The notes below the pieces were generated by a model. It was not told the origin of the DNA, did not search any database, and saw only the letters and a program-made list of their open reading frames with translations. Positions 53,668 to 63,800 of a DNA stretch of 64,000 nt are shown piece by piece (position 1 is the stretch's first letter; every line of letters begins with the position of its first letter). The translations under genes were made by a program, and so were the position numbers. Source of the DNA: Alitta virens. Its lineage: Eukaryota; Annelida; Polychaeta; Phyllodocida; Nereididae. The stretch covers positions 11,295,026 to 11,359,025 of the forward strand of contig OW028581.1 in assembly GCA_932294295.1 (NCBI GenBank), given 5' to 3'.

Positions 53668-53904
53668 GTGAACGGTGAGGATCTTATAATGCTACTCTTG
53701 ACGAAGCAGTCATGAATGACCCTTATTTCTCCTCCTAATTTGGTGATCCTAGAAGTACGGCATGAACCTCCACCCCCAGGGCTCATAGAATATGAATTGA
53801 CGAAAGCACCAGGAGAAAACCTGGGTATCAGCATACAGGGAGGTGCAGATGGACCTGCAGGAAACCCTCTGAATAGTATGGACAAGGGAATTTTCATTGT
53901 CTAG
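53668..53904 (+). pseudogene. PDZ3 end plus PDZ4 first half, damaged exon
   Basis: This exon of 237 bases (79 codons) starts VNGEDL, as PDZ3 requires. Two compensating shifts (near 53685 and 53718) follow, with a short out-of-frame stretch (ATLDEAVM) between them. The original frame resumes: ISPPNLVILEVRHEPPPPGL, then the PDZ4 start (KAPGENLGISIQGGADG) and GIFIV. The segment is close to Scribble, where PDZ3 and PDZ4 are joined by a short Pro-rich link. The last codon before the donor GTATGT is TAG where Lys is expected. In the starting frame translation ends at 53713-53715. The exon is therefore non-functional as read, unless these are assembly errors. Confidence 0.7.
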
Positions 53905-53951
53905 GTATGTACGGAAATATGAGCAACATATGATATGTACTGATGGATGTA

Positions 53952-54035
53952 CCATATTTGTCCTATAATTTTTTATAATTAACGCACACAGGGCTGCTCT
54001 CTGCACTTAGTGCGTTTCTATTAGGACAAGTGCGG
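53952..54035. mobile_element. TA-flanked MITE with CCRTATTTGTCC ends, copy 2
   Basis: CCATATTTGTCC and GGACAAGTGCGG are inverse ends with TA outside (53950-53951, 54036-54037). The 84-bp copy is a deleted relative of 22949-23190. Confidence 0.55.
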
Positions 54036-54089
54036 TACTAATTTTGGCTTGGCCAGTCTGTCTCATGTTAGCTTGTTGTGTCTATACAG

Positions 54090-54152
54090 ATTCAAGCAAA
54101 TGGCACAGCGGCTTGTGATGGAAGGTTGAAAGTAGGGCACAGAATTTTGGAG
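54090..54152 (+). CDS. PDZ domain 4, second part (Scribble-like)
   Basis: It has 21 codons, IQANGTAACDGRLKVGHRIL plus Glu. The layout follows Scribble PDZ4 (a GAA/DGRL/VG/RLLEV pattern). The acceptor TCTATACAG is good, the donor GTAGTA is weaker. Phase 0 at both ends fits the previous exon. Confidence 0.68.
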
Positions 54153-55118
54153 GTAGTATAGGATTGAAGTCTCCCTCTTGTTATTTTTAAACATGTAAAC
54201 GTGTAAACGTGTAAAGAGGTTTATGCTATGAGTTGTAATATTGATGTAGCAGGGTATCATAATTAACGAGGTCTATTCATGATGATTATGCAACCAGTAA
54301 TTGTTAGAAGTAGCTTTCAGCTCATGTAGCGAATCCAGTGGGTCCACCACACTGAAGCTGTGAATGACTATCGGAATAAGCGGCATCAACCTTGGATCCA
54401 CTACTTGGTCCTAGCCTTCCTGGTAACTTCTGCAGTCAGAATGTGTGATTTATTGGTTTCATAATTGTAGTTGGTTAGTATCACCAATCCAGGTAAATGG
54501 TCAGAGCTTGTCAGGCGCCACGTAATCAGATGGCGTTAGAGCATTGGACAGCATGGGTGACAAAATCATGGTGTGTAAGCCGCAGATGTGTTGAATATGC
54601 AGAAAGAGCGAGATTTACTGAAGGAGGAGAGACTGGTAATTAACCTCAACTGTCTTGAAATCGTTGCAAGTGTCACTTTGTTGAGCTTCTCCATATCTAT
54701 ATACTTATTGTTATTTGAACCAAAGCCTCGTCCAAAGATTTGTCATTTTTACTTGCCTATGATTGTCTTTAATTCCTTTGTAGTCTTTGGTGGATTATTT
54801 TCTAATTATCATCAACTGAATAATTCCTGTTGGCATGCTGAATTGATGAAGACAAGACTTCTTATAACTAATGTCTGTTGTAGGCCAAACACACCAAATC
54901 ACAACTACAGATTGCATGTAATTTTCAGGAGAAATATACACAAGAGAGAAGTATATCAGAGCCTCCGGGTATAACGAGGGCAGCATCATCAACTAATGTT
55001 ACTTGAGTTGTCTTATCTTAAATATTAGATTATTCCAAATTTTCTGTCACATCTGCATATTCCAGTTCACAGAAGTTTCCACTTTGCTGCAAACTCATAG
55101 TATTTTTTATTTGCTCAG
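54153..55118. other. Intron, no feature recognised
   Basis: A repeated AAACGTGTAAACGTGTAAA is present near 54197. A short open segment (MQKERDLLKEERL, near 54597) ends at GTAATT and may be a cryptic exon. Confidence 0.35.
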
Positions 55119-55259
55119 GCAACATCTACTGAATTGCAGCTAATTCGAGCGATCACACAAGAACAAAGGCAGGAGAAACCAGTAGCTGCTAGTCATGCTT
55201 TCTTCCTACTGAACCATGTGTCAATGCAGATGACAACAATCTAATACCAGCTGACCAAG
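55119..55259 (+). CDS. Possible exon after PDZ4, ending at the Tc1 insertion
   Basis: After TTGCTCAG the frame reads ATSTELQLIRAITQEQRQ, then appears to shift into an acidic stretch (NADDNNLIPADQ) that ends CAAG before GTA. The TA of that GTA is the target site of the Tc1 element, so the insertion sits at or in the splice donor. Function is inferred from position only. Confidence 0.4.
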
Positions 55260-55515
55260 GTACAGTGCCTCAAAAAAGTGATGGGACAGTCCAAGATTTT
55301 CTCTAATATCACTGGCCACATTTCCTAGAAAGACATTAGAACACTAATACTTATAAGACGACTTTATTGACCACAGTAGAACACAGTTTTAAAGCAAAAG
55401 TGACAATTATGTAATCACTAGATCTGCAACAGTGTGACAAACAACCGACAGATGATTTATCACTTCAAAAAAGTGTTGGGACACCCATGATTATCATATG
55501 CAAAATCAATGTCAG

Positions 55516-56151
55516 TCAATATTTTGTGGCATAACCTTTATTTCCAATGACTGCTTCAAGACACCGTGGCATAGAGTGGATGATCTTCTGGAAAATGGAT
55601 GGTTTAATGTCTTTCCATGCCTTCAAAACTAATTGTTTCAGTTCAGCCATATTTTTGGGATTTTCCGAATGCATTTGCCTCTTCAGGAGATAGATGTGCT
55701 CAATTGGGTTCAGATCATGGCAATGTAACTCTTTGGGTAGCCTTTGCAGTATGTTTCGAGTCGTTGTCAGACTGCACAATTAAGCCCCTGCCAGCAAGAT
55801 TTTTCACATTTGGCTTAATATACTTGCTCAATATCTTCCTGTAGGTGTTGCCATCCATTATGCAGGATCCATCTTCAGTTATGTTCTCAATGAAGACCAG
55901 GTCACCAGGTCCTTTGGCAGTTATACATGCCCAGACCATCACACTACCTCCTCCTTGCTTCACAGATGCACAGGTATACTTGGATCATTAGCTTTGTCCT
56001 TTGGTCTCCACGTTGTGCACTTGCCATCAGACTGAAACATGTTTATTTTAGTTTCATCTGTCCACAGGACCTTTTCCCAGTAAGATTTGGGTTTATCAAC
56101 ATGTGCCCTTGTGAATTCTAGCCTTGCTCTTCTGTTCTTGGCACTTATCAG
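55516..56151 (-). pseudogene. Tc1 transposase, catalytic part
   Basis: The coding sequence resumes after the LINE as SAKNRRARLEFTRAH. It includes the first Asp (WTDETKI), VWACITAKG, the second Asp (VQSDNDSKHTA) and the third acidic residue in DLNPIEHIYLL, then ends near 55516. Shifts between frames 56256-55960, 55963-55715 and 55779-55516 break it. A Tc1-type DD34E arrangement is expected from the motifs. Confidence 0.78.
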
Positions 56152-59100
56152 ACAGGCAAAGACAGACAGACAAAGACATTTATTTACACAAAGAGACACA
56201 CATTTCATATACAGACATTGTTTGAAACATACATAGACAAATAGACAAATAAACAAGTAAAGAAATATTTAAAATGTATTTTTCTCTATGTGTGGGAGGC
56301 CTCTCTAAGGTCTTAAGACCGCTATTGAGAGGCCACCCAGGCGTTTAAAGGTAGGCTGAAATCTCCTGAGTCACCGATTACAATTTATCCAGTAAATAAA
56401 ATATTTTAAGAATAATAATAGTAACAATAATGATTATAGAAATGACTGGACAGAAACAATGATGAACAAAATACTAAATGAAATTCACATGCTATTGTTA
56501 CAAGCATTTTCTATTTAGAACCTGATTAAATGAAATTCAAATGCCATGTTGGAAGTTACTGAAATGAAATTCACATGCTACTTTTACAAGCATTTTCTGT
56601 GCATTTTCTGTGCATTTTCTGTGCAGTGAATGACTTTTGGTTCATCACTTCCGAATAAAAAGTACACTGGATATCTTAGAACCTTATAAAAAAGATGAAC
56701 TGCAGAAAATTAGTCATTAAAATTCACAAAAGGGATATAATGAGTGCAACACAGGCATTTATGAAGCAACGCTCACCCTGAAGAGGACTGACAAATGAAA
56801 CAATTTCTTATCAAGCAATTTTCTTTATAATTGTTTAGACAGTCATTCTTAATATATTTTGCAAATCCAGAGAGACTGTGGGTGTAAATTTTGTTTATAA
56901 TAAGCGGAATACTATTATTAAAAGCCATGGGAATTATATAATGAATGCTATGTTTGGCAAATTCATGCCTAACTCGGGGAATATGGAATGCATTGGCAGA
57001 TCTGGTGTTGTGTCGATGAATGTTTCTATTTTTTACAAATATGTTGTCTTGAAAGTATGCGGGTACCAATTTGTTCTCTAATTTGTAACAAAATTTTAAT
57101 TCTTGAAGGTTACATAGATCATTAACTTTCAGAAGGCTTAGATACTTAAAAATTGGTTCTGTGTGAGCATTGTATTTCGCACCCATTATGATTCTGACAG
57201 CTTTCTTTTGAAACTTTACAACTGAATTAATCTTTGATTTCCAACAAAGAATCCCATAATTAAGATATGGCATGAATAAGCTATAATATAAAGTGAGAAG
57301 GATATCCTTCGAGATAAAATTTTTCATTTTTAACATTATTCCTATAATTTTAGACATTTTCAAGGATATCTTATGAATATGCGACTTCCAACTAAGATGT
57401 TTATCTATTGTAATTCCAAGATAGTTAAAAGAATCCACAAAGTCAATAATTGTACCATTTATCATAATATTTGGATAATTCACATTTTTGCGTACAGTAT
57501 GAAAAAGCATGGCCTTTGTCTTGGAAGAATTTAATGATAATTTATTAAGTTTTAGCCACAGAGAGATATTTTCAAGTTCTGTATCTATATTTCTATCCCT
57601 GTTTTGACCTGCACTGTCAAAGGCACTTAAAGTTGCAGATAATGCTGTATCATCAGCATATATGATGGGTTTAAAGATAGGGCTAGCCAAATTAAGATCA
57701 TTTATATATATTATGAAAAGTAATTGTCCTAAAATTGATCCCTGAGGGACACCTGTTTTAATTGGTAATAATTCAGAACTGATATTGTCCATATAGATAT
57801 ATTGCTTTCGATTAAATAAGTAATTTGTAATCAGCTTTAATGACTTGTCTTTCACACCATAGTAACATAATTTATGAAGAAGGTTATTGTGATCAATTGT
57901 GTCAAAGGCCTTAGATAAATCAAGGAAAATAGCCAGAGGTACTTCTTTCTTATCCATACTATTGATGATTCTGTTAGTAATTTCTAATGCTGCCAATTCC
58001 GTTGAATGTGAACTCCTAAAGCCATATTGTTTATCATAAAATAAATTGAATCTTGAGAAGTAGGAGACCAATTGTGAATGCATAACTCTTTCAAGTATCT
58101 TTGACAGGCTGGGCAAAACAGAGATTGGCCTGTAGTTTTCAAATAAGTAATCTTCATTTGTCTTAAACAAGGGAATTACTTTGGCTATTTTGAGCCTGTC
58201 CGGAAAAATTCCATTTTCTATTGCTTGGTTTATTATCAAAGTTAAAGGAACCAGAATTCCATTTTTTATTAATTTCAGCAATTTATTAGAAATTCCATCA
58301 ATACCACTACTGCTCTTTGGTTTTAAGGTTTCAATTATTTTGGACACATATTCTTGACTGACTTTTTCAAAAGAAAAAGTATGACTATTTGGCGACAGTA
58401 GATAATCTGTAAATGATTTATTTAGAGGGACAGTAATATTTTCTGCAAGACTAGACCCTACTTTCGTAAAATATTCATTAAATTTATCAACAATTATTTG
58501 CTTATTTGTAATATGAGTACCATTTACAAGTAATGAACTTGGAAAGTCTTTCTTTTTTTGGCTTTTGTTTAGTATAGTTTTAATTGTATTCCAAGTTTTC
58601 TTTATATCGTCACGGAATTTGCTAAAACATGATTCATAATACGACTTTTTGGCTGTTCTTATTAAGGTTCTTAATAATTTGTTATAGTTTGATAGATTAG
58701 TTTTCAATGTTTGGTACAAAGTTATGTTGTTTTTAGTTTCCATTAATCGTTTGTAAAGTCTGTCCCTGAACTTTATAGAAGATAGTATACCCTGGGTAAT
58801 CCATTTGTTCAGTTTATGTTTATGTTTGTCAAATTTGACAATCTTAACAGGAATATGTTTTTTATAAGCTTGTTGAATAATCTGGTCAAGTACATCATAG
58901 TTAATGTTTGGATTTTTGTTTACGTTCTGATCAAATTTATCAGAGGTGCAATTTGCTGTAATTTCATTCATAAAGTTTTTATATGCCTGTTCGCTTCTCG
59001 ACCAAGTTTTTATATATTTATAAGAACATTTATTAATTCTCAAATAATCTAATGATATAAAACAAGGTAAATGATCAGATATGTTCACCAGTAAGATTCC

Positions 59101-60156
59101 AGCTGTAGTAGAAGAAAAGTTATTTGAAAGTTTAACCAATATGTTATCTATGAGGGTCTTACTGTGATTAGTTATTCTAGTAGGGTAGGTAATTTTAGGA
59201 ATAAATCCATTAGCTAACATGCTTTCAAAATAATCGTTAAAGATATTCCTCTCTTTTATTTTAAGAAGGTCAATATTAAAATCACCTGTTATTGCGACAT
59301 CTTTATTATTTTGCTGAAGATTATGTAGTATCTGGTCAAGTTCACTTACGAAAATATTATAGTTCTCTATATTGTCTCTGGGAGGTCTATATATATTTCC
59401 TATTATTACTGTTTTGTTGGAACATTGATTCAAAGATTCATTTAAGTCAATTTCAAGAAAGATTCCATCCCAAATATTTGAATGACTACAAATGGGAAGT
59501 ATTTTATATCGGAAATCTTCTTTTAAATATATAGCCACACCACCATGTTGACTTGAGGACTTTCCTTTTGAAATAAGATTATATCCATTCAACTGCAGAA
59601 GAGAAAGAACAGACTCATCAGATAACCAGGTCTCTTGGATACAAACTGCACTAAAATCTGATTTACAAATTGCTTCAATATAAATTTTCAGTTCATTAAA
59701 CTTTGCATTTAAAGACTGCACATTCAAAGATATTATTTTGAAAGTATTAGGAACATTTGAGAATATTTCTTGCAATCCTTCATTACTATAGTAGGGCGAG
59801 CATTGAAAAACTGAAGGTGCTTCATCTTCATTATCGTATATTTCCTCATTTACCAAATCTAATAAACTATAATTTGTTTCTGTCATGAGTAAATATCCTG
59901 ATGGAGCATTTCCACTTTACAAAACACTGCACTGTTAAAGTGCATGTTAAAGAAACCTTGATAGGTCATAAAAATTTCTTGAATGGTGATACGAGTTTCA
60001 TATAATGTAGAACATTTTTTTTTTTTTCAAATTCAATAGCAAGATGTGGTTTTGAAGATGAATAGAAATTGTGTTGATTAATGGTAATTGTGTGGCACTC
60101 AGGAGATTCCAGCATTGTTTGAATTGAACATATGGCATTGGTGATCATAGACAACG
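56152..60156 (-). mobile_element. CR1/L2-like LINE inserted in the Tc1 element
   Basis: ATCAG stands at both junctions (56147-56151, 60157-60161). On the minus strand it has a 270-base leader, a 1037-codon ORF, and a 3' region of about 620 bases. That region contains a GAGAGGCC inverted patch and ends in a CTTTGTCTGTCTGTC run. There is no separate ORF1 in the copy, so it is 5' truncated or lacks one. Confidence 0.82.
56773..59886 (-). CDS. LINE ORF2: AP endonuclease and reverse transcriptase, intact
   Basis: A single 1037-codon frame. The endonuclease (about residues 45-275) shows SLNVQSLNAK, the Glu in CIQETW, AITGDFNIDLL, and the SDH motif (ISDHLPCF). The RT (about 500-800) shows the fingers (YRPISVLPSLSKILE), motif A (FLDLSKAFDTIDH), GVPQGSILG, and YADDTAL. 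A LYYSLFMPYLNYGILCW segment near 880 and a Cys-rich end (NCFICQSS) follow. There is no RNase H. The layout fits the CR1/L2/Jockey group, nicking target DNA and copying its RNA there. It is the only autonomous-looking ORF of a mobile element in the window. Confidence 0.88.
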   Translation of the reverse strand: MTETNYSLLDLVNEEIYDNEDEAPSVFQCSPYYSNEGLQEIFSNVPNTFKIISLNVQSLNAKFNELKIYIEAICKSDFSAVCIQETWLSDESVLSLLQLNGYNLISKGKSSSQHGGVAIYLKEDFRYKILPICSHSNIWDGIFLEIDLNESLNQCSNKTVIIGNIYRPPRDNIENYNIFVSELDQILHNLQQNNKDVAITGDFNIDLLKIKERNIFNDYFESMLANGFIPKITYPTRITNHSKTLIDNILVKLSNNFSSTTAGILLVNISDHLPCFISLDYLRINKCSYKYIKTWSRSEQAYKNFMNEITANCTSDKFDQNVNKNPNINYDVLDQIIQQAYKKHIPVKIVKFDKHKHKLNKWITQGILSSIKFRDRLYKRLMETKNNITLYQTLKTNLSNYNKLLRTLIRTAKKSYYESCFSKFRDDIKKTWNTIKTILNKSQKKKDFPSSLLVNGTHITNKQIIVDKFNEYFTKVGSSLAENITVPLNKSFTDYLLSPNSHTFSFEKVSQEYVSKIIETLKPKSSSGIDGISNKLLKLIKNGILVPLTLIINQAIENGIFPDRLKIAKVIPLFKTNEDYLFENYRPISVLPSLSKILERVMHSQLVSYFSRFNLFYDKQYGFRSSHSTELAALEITNRIINSMDKKEVPLAIFLDLSKAFDTIDHNNLLHKLCYYGVKDKSLKLITNYLFNRKQYIYMDNISSELLPIKTGVPQGSILGQLLFIIYINDLNLASPIFKPIIYADDTALSATLSAFDSAGQNRDRNIDTELENISLWLKLNKLSLNSSKTKAMLFHTVRKNVNYPNIMINGTIIDFVDSFNYLGITIDKHLSWKSHIHKISLKMSKIIGIMLKMKNFISKDILLTLYYSLFMPYLNYGILCWKSKINSVVKFQKKAVRIIMGAKYNAHTEPIFKYLSLLKVNDLCNLQELKFCYKLENKLVPAYFQDNIFVKNRNIHRHNTRSANAFHIPRVRHEFAKHSIHYIIPMAFNNSIPLIINKIYTHSLSGFAKYIKNDCLNNYKENCLIRNCFICQSSSG

Positions 60157-60467
60157 ATCAGGGATTTGCAACGTGCCCGACGTCCCATGAACCCTGCATC
60201 ATGTAACCTATTCCTTATGGTTTGGTCACTGATGGTTATTCCTGCATCCTTCAATGCTTGGTTGACCTCAGGGACAGTTAGTTTCGGGGTTTTCTTCACC
60301 ATCCGCCTTATGGCATGGTCATCAGTAGCTGAAGTTGCCCCTGGACGCCCTGATTTCGGAAGGTTGGCTGTGCTGCCAGTTTGCTTGAACTTCTGAAGGA
60401 CAATGTGTACAGTGGTTTTAGCAACTTTCAACAATTTAGAGATGTTGCTAATGCCATCATTTTTCAT
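60157..60467 (-). pseudogene. Tc1 transposase, DNA-binding part
   Basis: The paired-like helix-turn-helix region is ISNISKLLKVAKTTVHIVL, followed by the GRPG hook (SGRPGATSAT) and the second HTH (VNQALKDAGITISDQTIRNR). It ends GRRARCKSLI at the LINE junction, beyond which reading leaves the gene. The ATG at 60467 is followed by KNDGISN; more N-terminal codons may lie upstream. Confidence 0.78.
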
Positions 60468-60922
60468 TTTCCAGACTTATTATTGTGTTTTAAATTTTTT
60501 AACACAATTGTTTCCTTGGCATCCTTTCAGAAATGACTTGATGTCTAATAACTTTAATATATTGGCACTAAACTGTCAAAAACAGTCTCCTCACTCAGTG
60601 TCACTTGTGGTGATAGCCTGGACCTAAAATTAATTGATTGCTAGACACTAATCTACTATTATGCTTGAAGTTAAACAATTAAGGCTTTATTCTTGAGGTG
60701 TCCCAAGACTTTTTTGAGTCTTCTGTGACATGATTCAACGCTTTTTGTGTAACTGTGTGCTTAATCATGCATGGAAGGATAACACAAACAACAAACATTC
60801 TCACAGCATTCAACAGAACACCTTGAAACAGTAAGTCTTAATTTTTAAATGTCCATTTCTACAGAGAAATTTAAAAAAAGAAACCAAGCATGTCTGTCCC
60901 ATCACCTTTTTAAGGCACTGTA

Positions 60923-61199
60923 CATGTTTTAGAACTGCTGCAGGATGCAGCCACCCCAGAAACTGAACACTTACACTTGGGTGGATACAGCAGAGTATTT
61001 TAGATATAATGCTTTGAGCAGCCTCTTAAAAGCATGAAGCACTTCATGCTCTGTTTCTGTTACTGTTTTCCACCTTGACTTCTCGGCTGTACTTCTGTGT
61101 GAACGTAGTCACGCTTGTAAAACATAGATCAAGCAGCAGCAAACCTACAGCAATATTTTCATCACTCTTATAGTATAATTTATATGCACTGCTGATGGC
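60923..61199. other. Non-coding after Tc1
   Basis: No supported feature. GATGCAGCCACC...(60945) might be exonic but lacks clear splice sites. Confidence 0.3.
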
Positions 61200-62560
61200 A
61201 TGGAATATGTAAAACTAATTATGAGGTTGTGGAGCGCCCTGAAACAGGTTCGGCTACTATTTAGGGCCAATTACTGAATTGTGACATGTAAGAGATTTGC
61301 AGTCCAAGGCTATCAGTCCAATCACTTGACTTGTTTCTTAGAATTAGGATGAGGGAAGTGCAGAGCCCTTTACTTGCATGTGGTCACTACCTAGAGCTAA
61401 TTTATTGAGAAAGGAGCAGTTCACACCAAGCAGAATCAATACCAAGATATAACTTCTACACTTCTTCAGAATTGCGATAAGCCCTCTGAAACGGTAGTTG
61501 GTCGTTGTAGCAACAGGGCAAATAGGCGACTGGGGAACAAACTGGCGACTGAGATTTTTTAGCTTGTGTCAATGTGGTGACATAGTGAATTCAGCAATCC
61601 TGGGGGACTGCCGAGCTCCTGAACCGTGAATTTTGGAATTTCACATCCAGATACATAATCTAGAGGTGTTTAGCTTTAATTTGGTGTTAATTTCATGAAA
61701 ATGCATCCAGAATTGGCAATCGTATCGAACTTTTAAGATGAGTATCTTTTTTGGCGCATGCTTTTCCAGAGCACAAAAACCGCGCTTTGGAACAGCGTTT
61801 TCAACGCGCGATTGCAAAAGAACTAAAGAACCTAGAAAAACCAAATGTTGTTAAATCAGAAAGGAGGATTTTGCTGATAATATACAGCAGTAATCACATT
61901 TCTAAGTTAAAGGAAACCAAAATTAAAATCACATAAACATCAACTTTCAGACGACACAATTTAACGCACTGTCACAGTGATCTGTTGCCTCATTAGTTGG
62001 CTCTTGTCGCCTTTTTGGCATGCCAAAAGTTTCTCAAAAATTATCTGTTGCCCCTCTGACATGATGCTGAAAATTAGTGGCCATTTTGTCCTGTCGCCCC
62101 TTTGACTATGATTCCTCTGAAACATATGGGACAACCATATGAGCTAATTATTGGGTTGAGGGTGACATGAGAGGGAGGAGTCCTCGCCTACCTAGTCTTA
62201 TTCCAAGGCATGATTTCTACCGCTTTTATTATTGGGGGTTGTGAAGCTCTCAGAAACAGGTGTGGCCACTATCTAGGGCTGATTATTGATTATGACTTCA
62301 TGAAGAGGAGTCCATGACAAACCTCTTAATATTGGACTGTGGGTGGTGGAGGCCTCTGAAACTGGTGTAGCCACTATTTAGGGCTGGTAATTGATCATGG
62401 CATGAGGGACAGGAGGAGTCCACACCCAGGCAACATCGCCAAGGCATAGGTCGGAACCGACACTTGACTTTCAAATCTCTTAATATTAAGAGGAGGGTTG
62501 CAGGTATGTTCGGAATCAAGGACTGATTTTTGAGGTCACAAGTGAGGATTCCATGCCAAT
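61200..62560. repeat. Degenerate repeats with a CCTCTGAAACaGGTGTGGCC core
   Basis: Related words recur near 61234 (CGCCCTGAAACAGG...CTACTATTTAGGGC), 61485, 62110, 62250 and 62350. Shared distal words are TAGGGCTGATTATTGAT and GAGGAGTCC. The best-aligned pair is at 62226-62320 and 62335-62430. It is a low-identity dispersed or tandem family. Confidence 0.5.
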
Positions 62561-62683
62561 CCAGATTCATACTTAGACATAATATATAATGATGAGGACA
62601 GAAGCTTTCATGTACAAAGCAGAAATAGACCTTGGTCCTAAGTTTCTTGCCTCCAACCTCTCCTTCATCCTTGCCTCTGAGCC

Positions 62684-62985
62684 GGGGCCTAGCTCAGCTG
62701 TTAGCGCACTGGGCTGTCAACCACTGGGTCCCGGGTTCAACTGTTCGATGGCTGTTTCATTGTTCATCTCATTGCCATGGTCCCTGGCTGTCCTGATTAC
62801 CCCGTTCAATGCGAAAAAATACCTAAATCCCATTTCACCAACCCACCTTGCCTCCGAAGGGCCTGTACATGCATTGTACGCCATTTTTTTGGTTTGTTAA
62901 AGCTGCTTCAAAAGTGCTTCGTGCTGTATCATGCTGTATCATGCTGTATCATGCTGTATCATGCTGTATCATGCTGTATCATGTG
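62684..62985 (+). mobile_element. tRNA-derived SINE with 10-bp tail repeats
   Basis: The head GGGGCCTAGCTCAGCTGTTA holds a Pol III A box, and GGTTCAACT at 62734-62742 the B box. After about 175 unrelated bases comes a tail of six ATGCTGTATC units (first unit GTGCTGTATC) at 62921-62980. The 3' acceptor strand of a tRNA is missing, so it is not a functional tRNA gene. Confidence 0.7.
62921..62980 (+). repeat. Six-copy ATGCTGTATC array (SINE tail)
   Basis: Units are identical except the first base of the first unit. They follow the SINE body directly. Confidence 0.85.
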
Positions 62986-63196
62986 TACAGTTTCTAGTTC
63001 CCTTCCTGATAGCTTGACAAATTCATTCATGAATAGGATTAGTTATGTTATCTTAATTATGAACTCAGGACTCAGAAAGTTTTATTTGTGAAAAAGGAAA
63101 TAACAATATAGCATTTCAAATCAAGTACCTGAGTAAATAATTCAGTCTCTTTCATTGTACCATTCCTATTCACTTATGTGTCGTTTTCGCTGCCAG

Positions 63197-63237
63197 ATTT
63201 AGAAGCTGAAGTGAACCAGCTGTTCCCTTGCAGAATT
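63197..63237 (+). CDS. Small exon
   Basis: GCTGCCAG then LEAEVNQLFPCRI (entering in phase 1) then GTGAGT. The end phase fits the exon at 63334. Confidence 0.4.
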
Positions 63238-63333
63238 GTGAGTTTTTATCTTCAGATGTTTTATGTATCTCTGAAGTACAAAAATGCTTGAATACTCCTT
63301 ATACCCCAATTTATTGTTAATTTATGCTTTCAG

Positions 63334-63394
63334 GATCCGAAATATGCCACGTCTGGTTCTGATGGCGAAAGTGAAATTTCCGATGTCTATCTGT
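63334..63394 (+). CDS. Small acidic exon
   Basis: TGCTTTCAG then DPKYATSGSDGESEISDVYL plus one base, then GTAAGT. The splice sites are strong. The one leftover base pairs with the two at the start of 63771. The Ser/Asp/Glu-rich content fits a disordered linker of the same host gene. Confidence 0.5.
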
Positions 63395-63770
63395 GTAAGT
63401 TGTTATTCCCAATGACTCATTTATTCCTCTAATGCTGAAGTTAACAGTGAACTGTTAATAGTTCTGGTGACTTCGAAAATTAATGCATTAAAGCTGACGA
63501 ATTGACTGCAATGCTTACAGGCGGTAACTTCAGTTCAAAACCCAATGCAAATCATGTAATGTAAAAATGTGGTAGTTTTTTTTGGTGTCTGCCATTGTAT
63601 ATGACTTCTGCGGACATCACAATTACGGCCTTGGCTGCTAGCAGGCCTGGTCATGCTTATGTCTTTCTCAACTCCCTGAGGAGCATATGGGTGTCGGCTT
63701 ACACAACGCCATCACTGATCATTCCAGTGCATCAATGCCTAGGTGACAAAAATGCTCTTATATATTGCAG

Positions 63771-63800
63771 ATAACCCACACAACAACAGGCCAGATACAA
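63771..63800 (+). CDS. 30-bp exon
   Basis: ATATTGCAG precedes it and GTAAGT follows. In the phase set by 63334-63394 it reads NPHNNRPDT. Its reading frame and both splice sites agree, which is the main support. Confidence 0.4.

Larger units (their letters stand above)
55263..60920 (-). mobile_element. Tc1-type transposon split by a LINE
   Basis: The inverse ends CAGTGCCTCAAAAAAGTGAT and its partner (CACCTTTTTAAGGCACTG at the right) are flanked by TA (55261-55262, 60921-60922). A second, inner TIR-like copy lies near 55467 (AAAAAAGTGTTGGGACAC) and, inverted, near 60695, giving an IR/DR layout as in Tc1-family elements. Its transposase is on the minus strand and is interrupted at codons near CKSL by the LINE at 56152-60156. 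Without the LINE the element is about 1.65 kb, a usual Tc1 size. Confidence 0.88.

Noticed and set aside
61751..61936. Basic helical 61-codon frame
   Set aside because: Short, without splice sites, and embedded in repeat-rich DNA.
62684..62756. tRNA gene
   Set aside because: The A and B boxes are present, but the 3' acceptor strand does not pair with GGGGCCT and the T-arm is irregular. It is the head of a SINE.
62589..63091. Frames over the SINE region
   Set aside because: They cross the SINE body and tail and have no splice context.
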